A stretch of 64,000 bases of DNA from positions 40,916-104,915 of the forward strand of contig NZ_BMYF01000019.1 in NCBI RefSeq assembly GCF_014652135.1. Direction: 5' to 3'. The position numbers and the translations under genes are program-made. Every line of letters begins with the position of its first letter. The first letter of the stretch is position 1. Of this stretch, positions 18,060-27,681 are shown in pieces. Under the pieces are notes generated by a model. That model saw nothing but the letters and a program-made list of their open reading frames with translations, did not search any database and had not been told where the DNA came from. This DNA comes from Mongoliitalea lutea. Its GTDB lineage: Bacteria; Bacteroidota; Bacteroidia; Cytophagales; Cyclobacteriaceae.

Positions 18060-19049
18060 TTACTGTCGTAAATTCCGTAGGAAATTGGTCAGGGCCACTC
18101 GCCAATTAGGGTCAGCATCCCAGGTAGGTCCAATGTATAATTCATCCCGTACAATTAGGCGTATGTAATATTTCACTACTATACGATTATTTTTTTCAGG
18201 ATCCGCTACTGGCAAGCCCATACTTTGAAGTAAGTCTGCCTCTCTCCCTTCTACTTTAATCAATTGGAACTGTACGCGGTCAGCAATCAATTCCTGATCT
18301 GTTTTGGCTGTGGTAAGGTATGCTACTTGGTAAGGATAATATTCTCCAAAAATCTGCTCCAAACTATTACGTTCTTCTGCCTGTTCAGCCAAAATACTTG
18401 CTTCGCTTTTACCCAACAAATCATAGCGGAAATTAGCTAAAACACCAGCTTCTGAAGTTCCACTTGCCAAACGAACCCCTAATTTGAACACGTCTAAGTT
18501 GAGCGGGTTTCTTGGCAAAAATCTTCGCGCAGTAGATGAAGCCATCGCCTGTTCACCTCCCAAAAACTCCGGAACATCCAGTACTAGGAAGTTTTTGCTG
18601 CGGACTGTTCTCCCGATAGCGATTAATTGGTCCACTAGTTCTTCTAGGGTTGGGGCCTCTATACCCCATAATGATGAAGAGCCGATAATCTGTTTATTGT
18701 TGCTAAAGGAGCCAATATGTAAAAATAATGATCCATTCGGTTTTCGCGTTAAAATAGCGACTGTACTGATTTGACGCTTGGTAAATGCTGCCGCATATCC
18801 GGCCTGTGTTTCCTCTGATAAGGTCAATCGCTCCAATTCGTAATAGCCTACCGGATCTCCTCCTGCTTCTTTTAAGGCAGGGTGGATGGTTTCTGCCAAC
18901 TCCTGCCATGTAGCCACTGGGCGCGCTTGAGGGGAGTTAGAAATCAGTACAACTGTCTTACCTGCAAAAAACTCTTCCGGTATTCCTCCTTGGGCATACA
19001 ATTGGCTGTAAAAGGTAAAAAGAAGAATACTAGTTAAAAGATATTTCAT
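18060..19049 (-). CDS. Exported protein of unknown function
   Basis: 329 residues from 19049 (MKYLLTSILLFTFYSQLYAQ, a clear signal peptide with AQ cleavage region). The mature sequence is mixed alpha/beta with KTVVLISNSPQARPVATWQE and KNFLVLDVPEFLGGEQAMAS. It has no membrane helix and no motif I recognise. It diverges from the M28 peptidase gene, with about 70 bases between the two starts. Confidence 0.65.
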   Translation of the reverse strand: MKYLLTSILLFTFYSQLYAQGGIPEEFFAGKTVVLISNSPQARPVATWQELAETIHPALKEAGGDPVGYYELERLTLSEETQAGYAAAFTKRQISTVAILTRKPNGSLFLHIGSFSNNKQIIGSSSLWGIEAPTLEELVDQLIAIGRTVRSKNFLVLDVPEFLGGEQAMASSTARRFLPRNPLNLDVFKLGVRLASGTSEAGVLANFRYDLLGKSEASILAEQAEERNSLEQIFGEYYPYQVAYLTTAKTDQELIADRVQFQLIKVEGREADLLQSMGLPVADPEKNNRIVVKYYIRLIVRDELYIGPTWDADPNWRVALTNFLRNLRQ

Positions 19050-19121
19050 TGCAATGTAGGCAGAAGTAAGAGATGTCAGTAATTTTACGAATATACACAA
19101 CGAACAAAGTAAATAAATTAT

Positions 19122-20033
19122 ATGAAAAGATTAATCGGATTTCTATTGCTGTTGTTGATTTCTTTCAATCATCAAAGTTTCGGCCAAAAAATTGACTCAG
19201 AGCGCCTCCTTCAAGATTTGCAGTACTTAGCATCTGAAAAACTTGAAGGAAGAAAACCATTGTCTCAGGGAAGTATGATGGCAAGAGAATATATCCGGGA
19301 CCGGTTTCGTGAACTTCAACTGACTTCTCAATTCGAAGATTTTACCCAGTTTTTTGATTTTGAAACAAATAGAGGGGGTACCATGACTGCTTACGAGGAT
19401 GCAGCAAACTTAGTCGGCTTTATTCCAGGTTCTTCGAGTGAAAAAATCATAGTTGTAATGGCCCATTACGATCATTTGGGTAAGATAAATGATCAAGTGT
19501 TTCTAGGGGCTGACGATAATGCTTCCGGTACTGCGGCTGTTTTAGCACTTGCTGAATATTTTGCTGGCAATAGACCTGCACATTCCATGCTTTTTGCCTT
19601 AGTAGATGCAGAAGAAATGGGGCATCATGGCTCAAAAGCTTTAGTGGCAGATTTTCCTTTCCCAATGGAGCAGGTTGCCCTTTGCATCAATATGGATATG
19701 GTCAGCAGAAGTGATGAGAATGTATTGTGGGCTGTGGGAACCAACAGGTATCCCCAATTGAAACCAATAATCGAACCATTTACCAAAGGTCAAGCTGTTC
19801 AACTGAAAATGGGGCATGATAATAAGGAAATCGATGGTCTTCAGGATTGGACTTTTGCTTCTGACCATGCTGCTTTTCACCGAAAAGGAGTTCCATTTAT
19901 ATATTTTGGGGTAGATGATCATGAGGACTATCACAAAGTCACCGATACCTTTGAAAATATACAGCCTGAGTTCTTTGTTAATGCTGTTAATTTAATTTTA
20001 AATGCCCTGATTTCCTTGGATGAAAAACTTTAG
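19122..20033 (+). CDS. Secreted M28-family zinc metallopeptidase
   Basis: 303 residues with a signal peptide (MKRLIGFLLLLLISFNHQSFG). Co-catalytic zinc ligands are visible in order: His in MAHYDHLG, bridging Asp in GADDNASGTA, Glu pair in DAEEMGHHGS, Asp in NMDMVSR, and a late His in DDHEDYHKVTDT. This is the aminopeptidase-like M28 layout, exported to the periplasm. The substrate is unknown. Confidence 0.9.
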   Translation: MKRLIGFLLLLLISFNHQSFGQKIDSERLLQDLQYLASEKLEGRKPLSQGSMMAREYIRDRFRELQLTSQFEDFTQFFDFETNRGGTMTAYEDAANLVGFIPGSSSEKIIVVMAHYDHLGKINDQVFLGADDNASGTAAVLALAEYFAGNRPAHSMLFALVDAEEMGHHGSKALVADFPFPMEQVALCINMDMVSRSDENVLWAVGTNRYPQLKPIIEPFTKGQAVQLKMGHDNKEIDGLQDWTFASDHAAFHRKGVPFIYFGVDDHEDYHKVTDTFENIQPEFFVNAVNLILNALISLDEKL

Positions 20034-20080
20034 ATTTATCCAAGAACCATCAAAAGCAAATAAAATTTTGATACGCCCAT

Positions 20081-20239
20081 TTATCCACCTTCAACTTGGG
20101 TTTTGAAAATTTAAAAATCTCATTTCCAAGGAGATATCCACAAAAACACCTTTCCTTGATATCACTTAAACAATTGAAATACAGGAGATTATGTGTTTAA
20201 AAATCAGTAGTGTGGATAAATGTGGATAAATGTGGATAA
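20081..20239. other. DnaA-box cluster, candidate replication origin
   Basis: Within the 442-base gap 20034-20475, three exact copies of TGTGGATAA (the reverse complement of DnaA box TTATCCACA) occur at 20211, 20221 and 20231, spaced exactly 10 bases. On the other strand are one-mismatch boxes TTATCCACC (20081-20089) and ATATCCACA (20134-20142). The tandem boxes run straight into a T-rich stretch (20240-20256) that could be a melting element. The gap contains no supported gene. The arrangement resembles a bacterial oriC but lies far from any dnaA in this window. Confidence 0.55.
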
Positions 20240-20475
20240 TTTTTTCTTGCTTTTTTAACCCTTTGAATACGATGCGTATGAGGCCTTTTTTATAAACGGT
20301 TAAACCTAAATTGGCTTCACACGTTTGGCATTAGTAATGGTTCGGTAATTTTAAAAATAAAATAAAATTTGGAGACCATTCCCAGCTATACCTTTTTCGT
20401 CGGTTGATGACAGAAAAATGAATTTAGCGCTTGATTTATTATCTTAAAGTTAATTCGAATAGTACAATTTTAACG

Positions 20476-20967
20476 ATGAAAATTCTATTTGCATACTTCT
20501 TCCTGTGGACTTGGATTGGTGTTGCCAATCTTGAAAATGCATCGAGTAACAATCCTACGGTTTTTGAAATAATCACCTTTGATGACTTTGAAAAAATGAT
20601 GGCTGATTCCAGCCCAAAAATTAAAGTGTACAACTTTTGGGCTACTTGGTGTGCTCCATGTGTAAAGGAAATGCCTTACTTTGAAAACGTACAAGCTGAG
20701 GATCCGAGCATAGAATTAATTTTTATCTCTATGGACGATGGTAGAAAACCGGAGCGTGTTACCAACTTTATTGAGCGGAGGGGCGTAAAAGCACCTGTGT
20801 ACTTACTAAATGATGTAGATTACAATAAATGGATTGATAAGGTTGATCCAAGTTGGTCGGGTGCTATTCCAGCTACACTATTTATCAAACCAGATGGAAG
20901 CAAGTACTTTCATGAAGGTGAAGTCGATGAAAACGAATTAAAATCTATCATACAAAAACTCAAGTAA
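20476..20967 (+). CDS. Exported TlpA-like thiol-disulfide oxidoreductase
   Basis: 163 residues from the ATG at 20476, which starts a hydrophobic signal (MKILFAYFFLWTWIGVAN). Active site FWATWCAPCVKEMPYF and cis-Pro region GAIPATLFIKPDG identify a TlpA/ResA-like periplasmic reductase. It is followed six bases later by a second thioredoxin-fold gene, so the two are cotranscribed. Confidence 0.87.
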   Translation: MKILFAYFFLWTWIGVANLENASSNNPTVFEIITFDDFEKMMADSSPKIKVYNFWATWCAPCVKEMPYFENVQAEDPSIELIFISMDDGRKPERVTNFIERRGVKAPVYLLNDVDYNKWIDKVDPSWSGAIPATLFIKPDGSKYFHEGEVDENELKSIIQKLK

Positions 20968-20973
20968 AATCCT

Positions 20974-21594
20974 ATGAAACAGCTACGTGTTCTTTTTTCC
21001 TTAGCATTGGCGCTTGTGCTTGCCATTAGCGTACAGGCTCAGGAGTCAGGTTATCAAATTGGTGATAAAGCCAGCGATTTCATTTTGAAAAATGTGGATG
21101 GAAGCATGGTTTCCCTAGCAGGAATGTCCAACATCAAAGGAGCTATTGTTATTTTCTCCTGCAATACCTGTCCATATGTGGTGGCTTACGAAGACCGCAT
21201 GATAGACCTGCATAATAAATATGCGGCTATGGGTTATCCTGTAATCGCTATCAATCCTAATGACGACAAGGTATCTCCTGGAGACAGCTTCGAAAAAATG
21301 CAGGAAAGAGCTAAAGAAAAGAATTTCCCTTTCCCGTATGTGTATGACAAAACTCAAGAAGTCATCAAAGCATACGGAGGAAACAGAACGCCTCATGTGT
21401 ACCTACTTAACAAGGAAGGAAATGATTTCATTGTAAAATACATCGGAGCTATTGACAACAACTACCAAGATGCAAGTGCCGTCACTAAGCGTTATGTGGA
21501 GGATGCCATGTCCGCTATTATGGCTGGTCAGTCTATCGCCGTGACTACCACTAAAGCGATTGGTTGCACGATTAAGTGGACAAAAACGGAGTAG
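20974..21594 (+). CDS. Exported redoxin / thioredoxin-family protein
   Basis: 206 residues with a signal peptide ending VQAQ. The redoxin core carries FSCNTCPYVVAYEDRM, a CxxC pair (CNTC) preceding PY, plus NPNDDKVSPGDSFEKM, KNFPFPYVYDKTQEV and the cis-Pro loop RTPHVYLL. This pattern is frequent in Bacteroidota thioredoxin-family proteins resembling AhpC/TSA. It probably handles thiol redox in the periplasm together with its TlpA-like neighbour. Confidence 0.85.
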   Translation: MKQLRVLFSLALALVLAISVQAQESGYQIGDKASDFILKNVDGSMVSLAGMSNIKGAIVIFSCNTCPYVVAYEDRMIDLHNKYAAMGYPVIAINPNDDKVSPGDSFEKMQERAKEKNFPFPYVYDKTQEVIKAYGGNRTPHVYLLNKEGNDFIVKYIGAIDNNYQDASAVTKRYVEDAMSAIMAGQSIAVTTTKAIGCTIKWTKTE

Positions 21595-21600
21595 TTAGCA

Positions 21601-21649
21601 GTGAACAGTGAGCAGTTAGAAGTGAACAGTTGGCAGTGAGCAGTGAGGA
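21601..21649. repeat. Degenerate cagtgaacagtgagcagt repeat patch
   Basis: Imperfect tandem copies of a roughly 10-base unit (agtgaacagt, agcagttaga, agtgaacagt, tggcagtgag, cagtgaggag) follow the redoxin stop codon. They are non-coding. Confidence 0.6.
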
Positions 21650-21654
21650 GAAAG

Positions 21655-21687
21655 AGACCTGGCAGGTTTTAAAAACCTGCCAGGTCT
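21655..21687. repeat. Perfect 16-bp palindrome (agacctggcaggtttt)
   Basis: Arms of 16 bases, agacctggcaggtttt and its exact complement, are separated by one A. It can form a very stable hairpin and may terminate the thioredoxin operon. The sequence resembles a palindrome I recall as dispersed in many Bacteroidota genomes, so it may be a repetitive extragenic element. Confidence 0.7.
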
Positions 21688-21840
21688 AAATTCGGCTAGA
21701 GGAAAGATAGAAATAAGACAACCAAACTTTCTCAAGCTCTAGTTTTTAATTTCTTCGAACTTTTCAGATGACGCGCTTTTTATAGACGAATCCATACTTG
21801 GTATATGGTACTTGGTTCAACCTACCTTACAATAGTGTTT

Positions 21841-23199
21841 CTAAACCGCCCTTGCTTTATCCATCTGATTGATGATGTCTTCGTAATCCAATTTATCCCA
21901 ATTTTGGGTAATCAATGGATCTGCCATCACTCGGTCCATGATTTTTTGCTGGAGCTTTCCTTGATAATATGCTTCAGCATAAGGCATGCGAGAAAATGTG
22001 ACCATGGTATACAATGGAATCCACTCTTTAGGGTATAATTGATGTAACTTAGCCTCGATTTTCTTTCGCAAGATGAATTTGGGATCTGCCACATCACTCT
22101 TCATTTCCTCAAAGTTTTCCATGGCCAATTGACAGATAGCATCTGTGTTAGGCTTCCGTACTTTTTGGAATTTTGCGAAGACCAACTCCCAGGCATTGGT
22201 ACCGTATTTTTCGATGATCTCATCCAAAATGAAGCAGTCTTCAAATCCACAGTTCATTCCCTGACCATAAAATGGGACCATAGCATGGCAGGCATCCCCA
22301 ATAAGTAATGCACTTTTCAGCATCCAAGGGAAACACTCGATATTAATCAATGAAGAGGTAGGATTAGCGAAGAATTCCTGAGTTAAATTGGGCATCAACT
22401 CATAAGCATCATCAAAATAGGTCTTGAATACACCTACTACATCCCTTTCATCATTGATGTTTTCAAAGCAAACCCGATCCCCTTCAAATGGAAGAAACAA
22501 GGTACAGGTAAAGGATTTGTCTGGATTTGGTAGGGCAATCAACATGAAATTCCCTCTTGGCCAAATGTGCAGTGCATTAGGGTCCATGGCAAATTCACCT
22601 GCAGCAGTGGCTGGAATACTCAACTCCTTATATCCATGACTGATATACTTCTGACGGTAGTCAAAACGCATCTGTTTCAGCATGGCATTTCGTAAACTTG
22701 AGTATGCCCCATCGGAACCAATAATCACCTCAGAGGCGATGGTTTCTTTCTCACCAGATTGCAAAGAAGTCAGCTCAATTTGGAAGTTTTTGAGATCTAC
22801 ATCCTCAATTTTTGATTCAAAATTCACCTTTACTCCAGCCGTTTCTGCTTCATCAACCAAGAGTTGATTGAATTTGCCTCTGGAAATAGAGTAGATTGCC
22901 TGATTATCTTTTCCGTAAGGCAGGAAGTTGGTTTTGCCGTGCTCATCGTGGACCATTCTCCCATACATTGGAATGGTTAAAGGTTTAACCTTTTCTGTTA
23001 GCCCAGCTTTTTCCAAGGCCCTCCAGCCTCTATCAGAGAGAGCCATATTGATGGATCTTCCTTCTTCACGGTAGGGGCCTTTTCGATTATCGGCTCTTTT
23101 TTCATAGATCGAGACATCCAAGCCCCGTCTTTTTAAATATATACTCAGCAATGACCCAATGAGGCCAGAGCCTAGGATACTGATTTGATTCTTTTTCAT
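21841..23199 (-). CDS. kmo: Kynurenine 3-monooxygenase
   Basis: 452 residues. Flavoprotein hydroxylating L-kynurenine to 3-hydroxykynurenine with NADPH. FAD motif ILGSGLIGSLLSIYLKRRG at the N-terminus, the GRSINMALSDRGWRAL signature of KMO enzymes, EVIIGSDGAYSSLR, and LIGDACHAMVPFYGQGMNCGFEDC. The C-terminus (about 380-450) is likely membrane-associated. It lies 24 bases after kynU on the same strand. Confidence 0.93.
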   Translation of the reverse strand: MKKNQISILGSGLIGSLLSIYLKRRGLDVSIYEKRADNRKGPYREEGRSINMALSDRGWRALEKAGLTEKVKPLTIPMYGRMVHDEHGKTNFLPYGKDNQAIYSISRGKFNQLLVDEAETAGVKVNFESKIEDVDLKNFQIELTSLQSGEKETIASEVIIGSDGAYSSLRNAMLKQMRFDYRQKYISHGYKELSIPATAAGEFAMDPNALHIWPRGNFMLIALPNPDKSFTCTLFLPFEGDRVCFENINDERDVVGVFKTYFDDAYELMPNLTQEFFANPTSSLINIECFPWMLKSALLIGDACHAMVPFYGQGMNCGFEDCFILDEIIEKYGTNAWELVFAKFQKVRKPNTDAICQLAMENFEEMKSDVADPKFILRKKIEAKLHQLYPKEWIPLYTMVTFSRMPYAEAYYQGKLQQKIMDRVMADPLITQNWDKLDYEDIINQMDKARAV

Positions 23200-23223
23200 A
23201 GGTTTGAGATTGTAACCCCTTAA

Positions 23224-24510
23224 TTAAGCGAATTTTTGAAGGGATTGTTCAAGAATCTTGGCGAATAGATATACATCCAAGAAATTGTTATACAAAGGAG
23301 TAGGTGCCAGTCGGATTACATTTGGATTTCTCCAGTCACCAACAACTCCATTTTTATAGAACTCATCAAAGACGGCTTTTCCGCCTTTATGAATCAGCAA
23401 AGATAACTGACAGCCACGCTCGTGGACATTGGTTGGGGTAATTATTTCCAAAACACCACTAGTTCCACTGATTTCACGAATGAGAAACTCCAGGTATCCT
23501 GTCAGTAATTCACTTTTCTTCCTCAATTTAGTCATTCCAACTTCTTGGAAGATATCTAAACTCGCCTGATGCGCTGCCAATGCAAGTACATTGGAATTAG
23601 CCAACTGCCATCCATCTGCACCAAACATGGGCTTAAATCCCTTCTCCATTTTAAATCGCTCGGCTTCATCGTGTCCCCACCATCCGGCAAAACGTGGTAG
23701 AGTTGGATTTTCTGCATGTCGCTCGTGCACAAATACCCCTGAGACATTTCCGGGACCAGAGTTTAGATACTTGTACGAACACCATGTCGCAAAATCCACC
23801 CCCCAATTGTGTAACTGTAAAGGAACGTTTCCGGCAGCATGCGCCAGATCAAATCCCACAGGCACTCCCACTTGCTGACAGGCTTGACTAATGGCTTTCA
23901 TATCAAAAACCTGGCCAGTATAATATTGTAAACCAGCCATCATCACTAATGCAAGCTGATCTTGATGGGAGTGAATGGCTTCAATAATATCTTCCGTGCG
24001 AATCGTATACTCACCTGGGCGAGGTCCGATTTCAATAATGGCTTGATCAGGCTCAAACCCATGAAACCGTACCTGAGTCTCCAACATATACATATCGGAA
24101 GGAAATGCACCTGACTCGGTAATGATTTTAAATTTACCCGCAGTAGGTCTGTAGAAAGAGACCATCAGCAAATGTAGATTGGTGCTTAGGTTATTCATCG
24201 CAACCACCTCATGCTCGTGGGCTCCTACAATCTGTGCCAAAGCAGGCTTGGATTTTTTGCGAATATGATACCAGGCATCTTCTCCATAAAAATGTCCATC
24301 CACGGCTTTTTCTGCCCAATTTTGGAGCTCTCGCTGAATGTATGCCTCCGTAGGTTTGGGTTGAAGACCTAAAGAATTCCCGCAGAAATAGATGGCCTCC
24401 TGACCTTCAATCTTGGGAAAGTGAAAGTTAGAACGGTAATTTCTTAAAGGATCTTGGGCGTCCATTGCACGCGCAAAGCTTTCGGAAAATTGGTAGGCTG
24501 TGGTGCTCAT
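23224..24510 (-). CDS. kynU: Kynureninase
   Basis: 428 residues. PLP enzyme cleaving 3-hydroxykynurenine to 3-hydroxyanthranilate plus alanine. Signatures: YFCGNSLGLQPKPTEAYIQ, FDLAHAAGNVPLQLHNW, and the PLP lysine in CSYKYLNSGPGNVSGVFVHE, with FAGWWGHD close behind. Forms an operon with kmo. Tryptophan dioxygenase, formamidase and 3-hydroxyanthranilate dioxygenase are not in the window. Confidence 0.95.
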   Translation of the reverse strand: MSTTAYQFSESFARAMDAQDPLRNYRSNFHFPKIEGQEAIYFCGNSLGLQPKPTEAYIQRELQNWAEKAVDGHFYGEDAWYHIRKKSKPALAQIVGAHEHEVVAMNNLSTNLHLLMVSFYRPTAGKFKIITESGAFPSDMYMLETQVRFHGFEPDQAIIEIGPRPGEYTIRTEDIIEAIHSHQDQLALVMMAGLQYYTGQVFDMKAISQACQQVGVPVGFDLAHAAGNVPLQLHNWGVDFATWCSYKYLNSGPGNVSGVFVHERHAENPTLPRFAGWWGHDEAERFKMEKGFKPMFGADGWQLANSNVLALAAHQASLDIFQEVGMTKLRKKSELLTGYLEFLIREISGTSGVLEIITPTNVHERGCQLSLLIHKGGKAVFDEFYKNGVVGDWRNPNVIRLAPTPLYNNFLDVYLFAKILEQSLQKFA

Positions 24511-24656
24511 ATTTCTGAATTGTCAGCTCTTGAACAGAAATGGGTGAAGTTAAGTTTATTGCAGGCCTCAAACTTACATTTTTTAGCGAGAAAAAATCCC
24601 AAATTCGGCTAAAGAGAAATTTTTGATTGTGTAATTTGCAGCAAAAAAAGAAAACT

Positions 24657-25037
24657 ATGTCCAAAGAAATTATCTTTTCTTCTGAAGCCCCTGCTCCTAT
24701 TGGGCCGTATAGCCAAGCCGTCAAAGCTGGAAACACGCTTTATGTATCAGGTCAAATTCCCTTAGATGCTGAAACAGGTGAATTGATCAATGAAAACATT
24801 ACCGAAGAAACACATGCCGTAATGAAAAACTTGGAAGCGGTTCTTCGCGCAGCAGATTATGGGTTTGAGCATGTGGTAAAATGCACCATATTTATCAAAG
24901 ACATGGGTCAGTTTGCTACCATCAACGAAGCTTATGGACAATATTTTAAAAGTAATCCCCCGGCGAGAGAAACCGTAGAAGTCAGCCGCTTGCCAAAAGA
25001 TGTAAATGTCGAGATTTCCTGTATTGCCGTGAAATAG
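24657..25037 (+). CDS. ridA: RidA family enamine/imine deaminase
   Basis: 126 residues from the ATG at 24657 (MSKEIIFSSEAPAPIGPYSQ). Family signatures: PIGPYSQAVKAGNTLYVSGQIPLD, the CTIFIKDMGQFATINEAYGQYF segment and the ligand Arg in NPPARETVEVSRLPKDVNVEI. It hydrolyses reactive 2-aminoacrylate from PLP enzymes. It is divergent from the PLP-dependent kynU, a suggestive but unproven link. Confidence 0.92.
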   Translation: MSKEIIFSSEAPAPIGPYSQAVKAGNTLYVSGQIPLDAETGELINENITEETHAVMKNLEAVLRAADYGFEHVVKCTIFIKDMGQFATINEAYGQYFKSNPPARETVEVSRLPKDVNVEISCIAVK

Positions 25038-25044
25038 TCAAGAG

Positions 25045-25074
25045 AGCCTGAACATAAAAGTTTGGGCTTTTTTT
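25045..25074 (+). terminator. Terminator of ridA
   Basis: Stem agcctgaac / gtttgggct with two G:T wobbles, six-base A-rich loop, then six T residues, directly after the ridA stop. Confidence 0.75.
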
Positions 25075-25105
25075 AACTTTGTGGTAGTGTAAGCGTTTAT
25101 TTCTC

Positions 25106-25597
25106 ATGCAACTGTTTCCTAATTTTTCTGAGACCTTGGTTTCTTCTTTGAGCAAAGAAGAAATCTTGCATAGACTAGAAAAAGTCACTAAAAATGTCAA
25201 TTACTTGGATATAGAAACACAGAAAGAAGACGATTACAAATTCAATGGGGTAATCCAGGAAAATGGTTTTTCCATTTCACTGATCATCAAAAAAGCAGAT
25301 AGTTTTCTTCCATTAATCAAAGGAAGAATTGAAAGTACCAAAACAGGTATCATTCTATTTTTAGACTATACCCTTTTTCCGGGATCTGTGTTTTTTTTGG
25401 CCTTTTGGTCTGTGATCTGTTTGGCTTTAAGTGGGCTTTTCAGTTCATTGATTCCAAAGCCTGAACTGGCAACAGCCATATTTTTGATCGGAGCTTTCAA
25501 TTATTGGTTTGCTTGGGCGCACTTTAAAAGGAAGGTCAGGATTTCCCAAAATTTATTCTATGAATTGCTCAATGAGTCAAGTGATCCAAGTAAGTAA
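25106..25597 (+). CDS. Two-helix membrane protein, unknown function
   Basis: 163 residues. A soluble N-terminal part (about 1-85, including NGVIQENGFSISLIIKKADSFLP) precedes two hydrophobic helices (about 95-115, SVFFLAFWSVICLALSGLF, and 122-140, ATAIFLIGAFNYWFAWAHF). TAACTTTG at 25074-25081 fits a -7 promoter element. I do not recognise the family. Confidence 0.65.
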   Translation: MQLFPNFSETLVSSLSKEEILHRLEKVTKNVNYLDIETQKEDDYKFNGVIQENGFSISLIIKKADSFLPLIKGRIESTKTGIILFLDYTLFPGSVFFLAFWSVICLALSGLFSSLIPKPELATAIFLIGAFNYWFAWAHFKRKVRISQNLFYELLNESSDPSK

Positions 25598-25699
25598 CTA
25601 TGGAACTTAGCAGAAAAGCAGCTCATTGAACAGAATTTCGTATGGAATCTAGCATTTGAGAATTAATTTAGCAATCTGAAAAACACATCTATACATATC

Positions 25700-27100
25700 A
25701 TGAGCATACGAATCGAAAAAGATACCATGGGACCTGTAGAGGTACCTGCTGACAAGTACTGGGGAGCACAGACACAGCGCTCCATCAATAACTTTAAAAT
25801 CGGTGGTGAGCGCAACCGCATGCCATTGGAAATCATCAAGGCTTTTGCCATATTAAAGAAATCCGCTGCCTTGACCAATGCTGAATTGGGCGTGATGGCT
25901 CAAGATAAAGCGGATATCATCGCAAAAGTATGCGACGAAATTTTGGAAGGCCAACATGACGATCAATTCCCATTGGTGATTTGGCAGACGGGTTCGGGTA
26001 CCCAATCCAATATGAATGCCAACGAGGTGATTGCTTACCGTGCGCATGTGCTGTTGGGAGGTTCTCTAGAAGACGCCAAAAAGCTTATCCATCCAAATGA
26101 TGATGTCAACAAATCCCAATCATCCAATGATACCTTTCCTACCGCTATGCACATTGCTGCTTACAAAATGGTGGTAGAAACTACCATTCCCGGGGTGGAA
26201 AAGCTGAGAGATACGCTACAGGCGAAGTCTGAAGCCTTCATGAATGTGGTGAAAATCGGTCGAACACACTTTATGGATGCTACTCCGTTGACTTTGGGAC
26301 AGGAGTTTTCTGGTTATGTTGCCCAATTGAATCATGGTTTAAAAGCATTGAGAAATACATTAGCTCACCTATCGGAGTTAGCATTGGGAGGTACTGCTGT
26401 TGGTACAGGATTAAATACTCCGAAAGGGTATTCTGAATTGGTGGCGAAGAAAATTGCCGAATTCTCCGGTCAGCCGATGATTACAGCTCCAAATAAATTT
26501 GAAGCATTAGCGGCACATGATGCGATTGTAGAGTCTCATGGTGCATTGAAGCAATTGGCTGTTAGCTTGATGAAGATTGCCAACGATATCCGCATGTTAT
26601 CTTCTGGGCCTCGTTCAGGAATTGGTGAGATTTTGATTCCAGAAAATGAACCGGGTTCATCCATCATGCCAGGAAAAGTCAACCCTACCCAGGTGGAAGC
26701 CATGACCATGGTGGCAGCTCAGGTGATGGGCAATGATGTAGCGATTTCGGTAGGAGGTTCCAACGGACATTTTGAATTGAATGTATTCAAGCCAATGATG
26801 ATTGCAAATTTCTTACAATCAGCTAGATTAATTGGAGACGCTTGCGTATCTTTCAATGACAACTGTGCCATTGGAATCGAGCCAAACACACCGTTCATTA
26901 AGCAACACTTGGAAAACTCCTTGATGCTTGTGACCGCTTTGAACACGCATATTGGCTACGAAAATGCAGCAGCTATTGCTAAAAAAGCGCATAAGGAAGG
27001 TACATCCTTAAGAGAAGCAGCTTTGGCACTAGGATTGCTTACAAATGAGCAGTTTGACGAATGGGTTAGACCCGAAGACATGATTGGAAGTTTGAAATAA
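25700..27100 (+). CDS. fumC: Class II fumarate hydratase
   Basis: 466 residues, TCA-cycle conversion of fumarate to malate in the cytoplasm. Landmarks: [33 protein letters not shown], the [14 protein letters not shown] active-site segment, [20 protein letters not shown], and the superfamily signature [13 protein letters not shown]. Iron-sulfur-free class II by length and motifs. Confidence 0.97.
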   Translation: MSIRIEKDTMGPVEVPADKYWGAQTQRSINNFKIGGERNRMPLEIIKAFAILKKSAALTNAELGVMAQDKADIIAKVCDEILEGQHDDQFPLVIWQTGSGTQSNMNANEVIAYRAHVLLGGSLEDAKKLIHPNDDVNKSQSSNDTFPTAMHIAAYKMVVETTIPGVEKLRDTLQAKSEAFMNVVKIGRTHFMDATPLTLGQEFSGYVAQLNHGLKALRNTLAHLSELALGGTAVGTGLNTPKGYSELVAKKIAEFSGQPMITAPNKFEALAAHDAIVESHGALKQLAVSLMKIANDIRMLSSGPRSGIGEILIPENEPGSSIMPGKVNPTQVEAMTMVAAQVMGNDVAISVGGSNGHFELNVFKPMMIANFLQSARLIGDACVSFNDNCAIGIEPNTPFIKQHLENSLMLVTALNTHIGYENAAAIAKKAHKEGTSLREAALALGLLTNEQFDEWVRPEDMIGSLK

Positions 27101-27111
27101 ATTTTATTCCT

Positions 27112-27429
27112 ATGAAAAAATATGTGTTGACTTTAGCGGCTGCTGGAACTATGATGTTTTTTGGCAGCCAACCTGTAGAAGCATCTCCTTTCAAGGCGAA
27201 AGAGCGGAAAGAATTGACAGCAGAGGAAACGCTTCGAATGGAGCAGATTGAAAATAGAGTTGCTGAAATTCAGGGATTGGATTTTTCAGAAATGGAAAAA
27301 GCAGAGAAAAAAGCCTTGAAATCAGAATTGAAAAGCTTAGAAAAAGAAGCAAAATCTATGAGAGGTGGGGGGATCTATATCTCCACAGGAGCAATTATTG
27401 TTATCCTTTTGTTGATCATCATCTTGTAA
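27112..27429 (+). CDS. Small exported protein with C-terminal membrane helix
   Basis: 105 residues: signal peptide (MKKYVLTLAAAGTMMFFGSQPVEA), a charged helical middle (LTAEETLRMEQIENRVAEIQ, KAEKKALKSELKSLEKEAKS) that can form a coiled coil, then a glycine turn (MRGGGIYIS) and a pure Ile/Leu/Val helix to the end (IVILLLIIIL). Such helix-plus-tail-anchor proteins are common in Bacteroidota. It starts 11 bases after fumC and may share its transcript. Function unknown. Confidence 0.7.
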   Translation: MKKYVLTLAAAGTMMFFGSQPVEASPFKAKERKELTAEETLRMEQIENRVAEIQGLDFSEMEKAEKKALKSELKSLEKEAKSMRGGGIYISTGAIIVILLLIIIL

Positions 27430-27447
27430 TAAATACTGAAATAACTT

Positions 27448-27484
27448 AAAAAAGATGGCTGCTGGAAGGTGGCCATTTTTTTTA
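27448..27484 (+). terminator. Terminator after the fumC unit
   Basis: Stem atggc (27455-27459) with gccat (27472-27476), A run upstream and a run of about eight T downstream. Confidence 0.65.
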
Positions 27485-27681
27485 TGTTTATCTCCTAGTT
27501 TTGCCCAAAAACACCCCACTTTTAGAAATAGCGTCCAAAAACTTCTCATTCTGGTTGCCCTACAATTTGGCTACTTGCAAATCTAAATTTGAGGGTATGA
27601 ATAGTAGGTCAATGCTCAAATTGGCAAAGCAAAAAACAGAACTGGGTCATAGTTCGTTTAAATCCTATTTCTTCTTTTATC

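Noticed and set aside
20431..20475. Upstream start for the TlpA-like gene
   Set aside because: It would place 15 polar residues before the signal peptide; ATG 20476 gives a normal signal.
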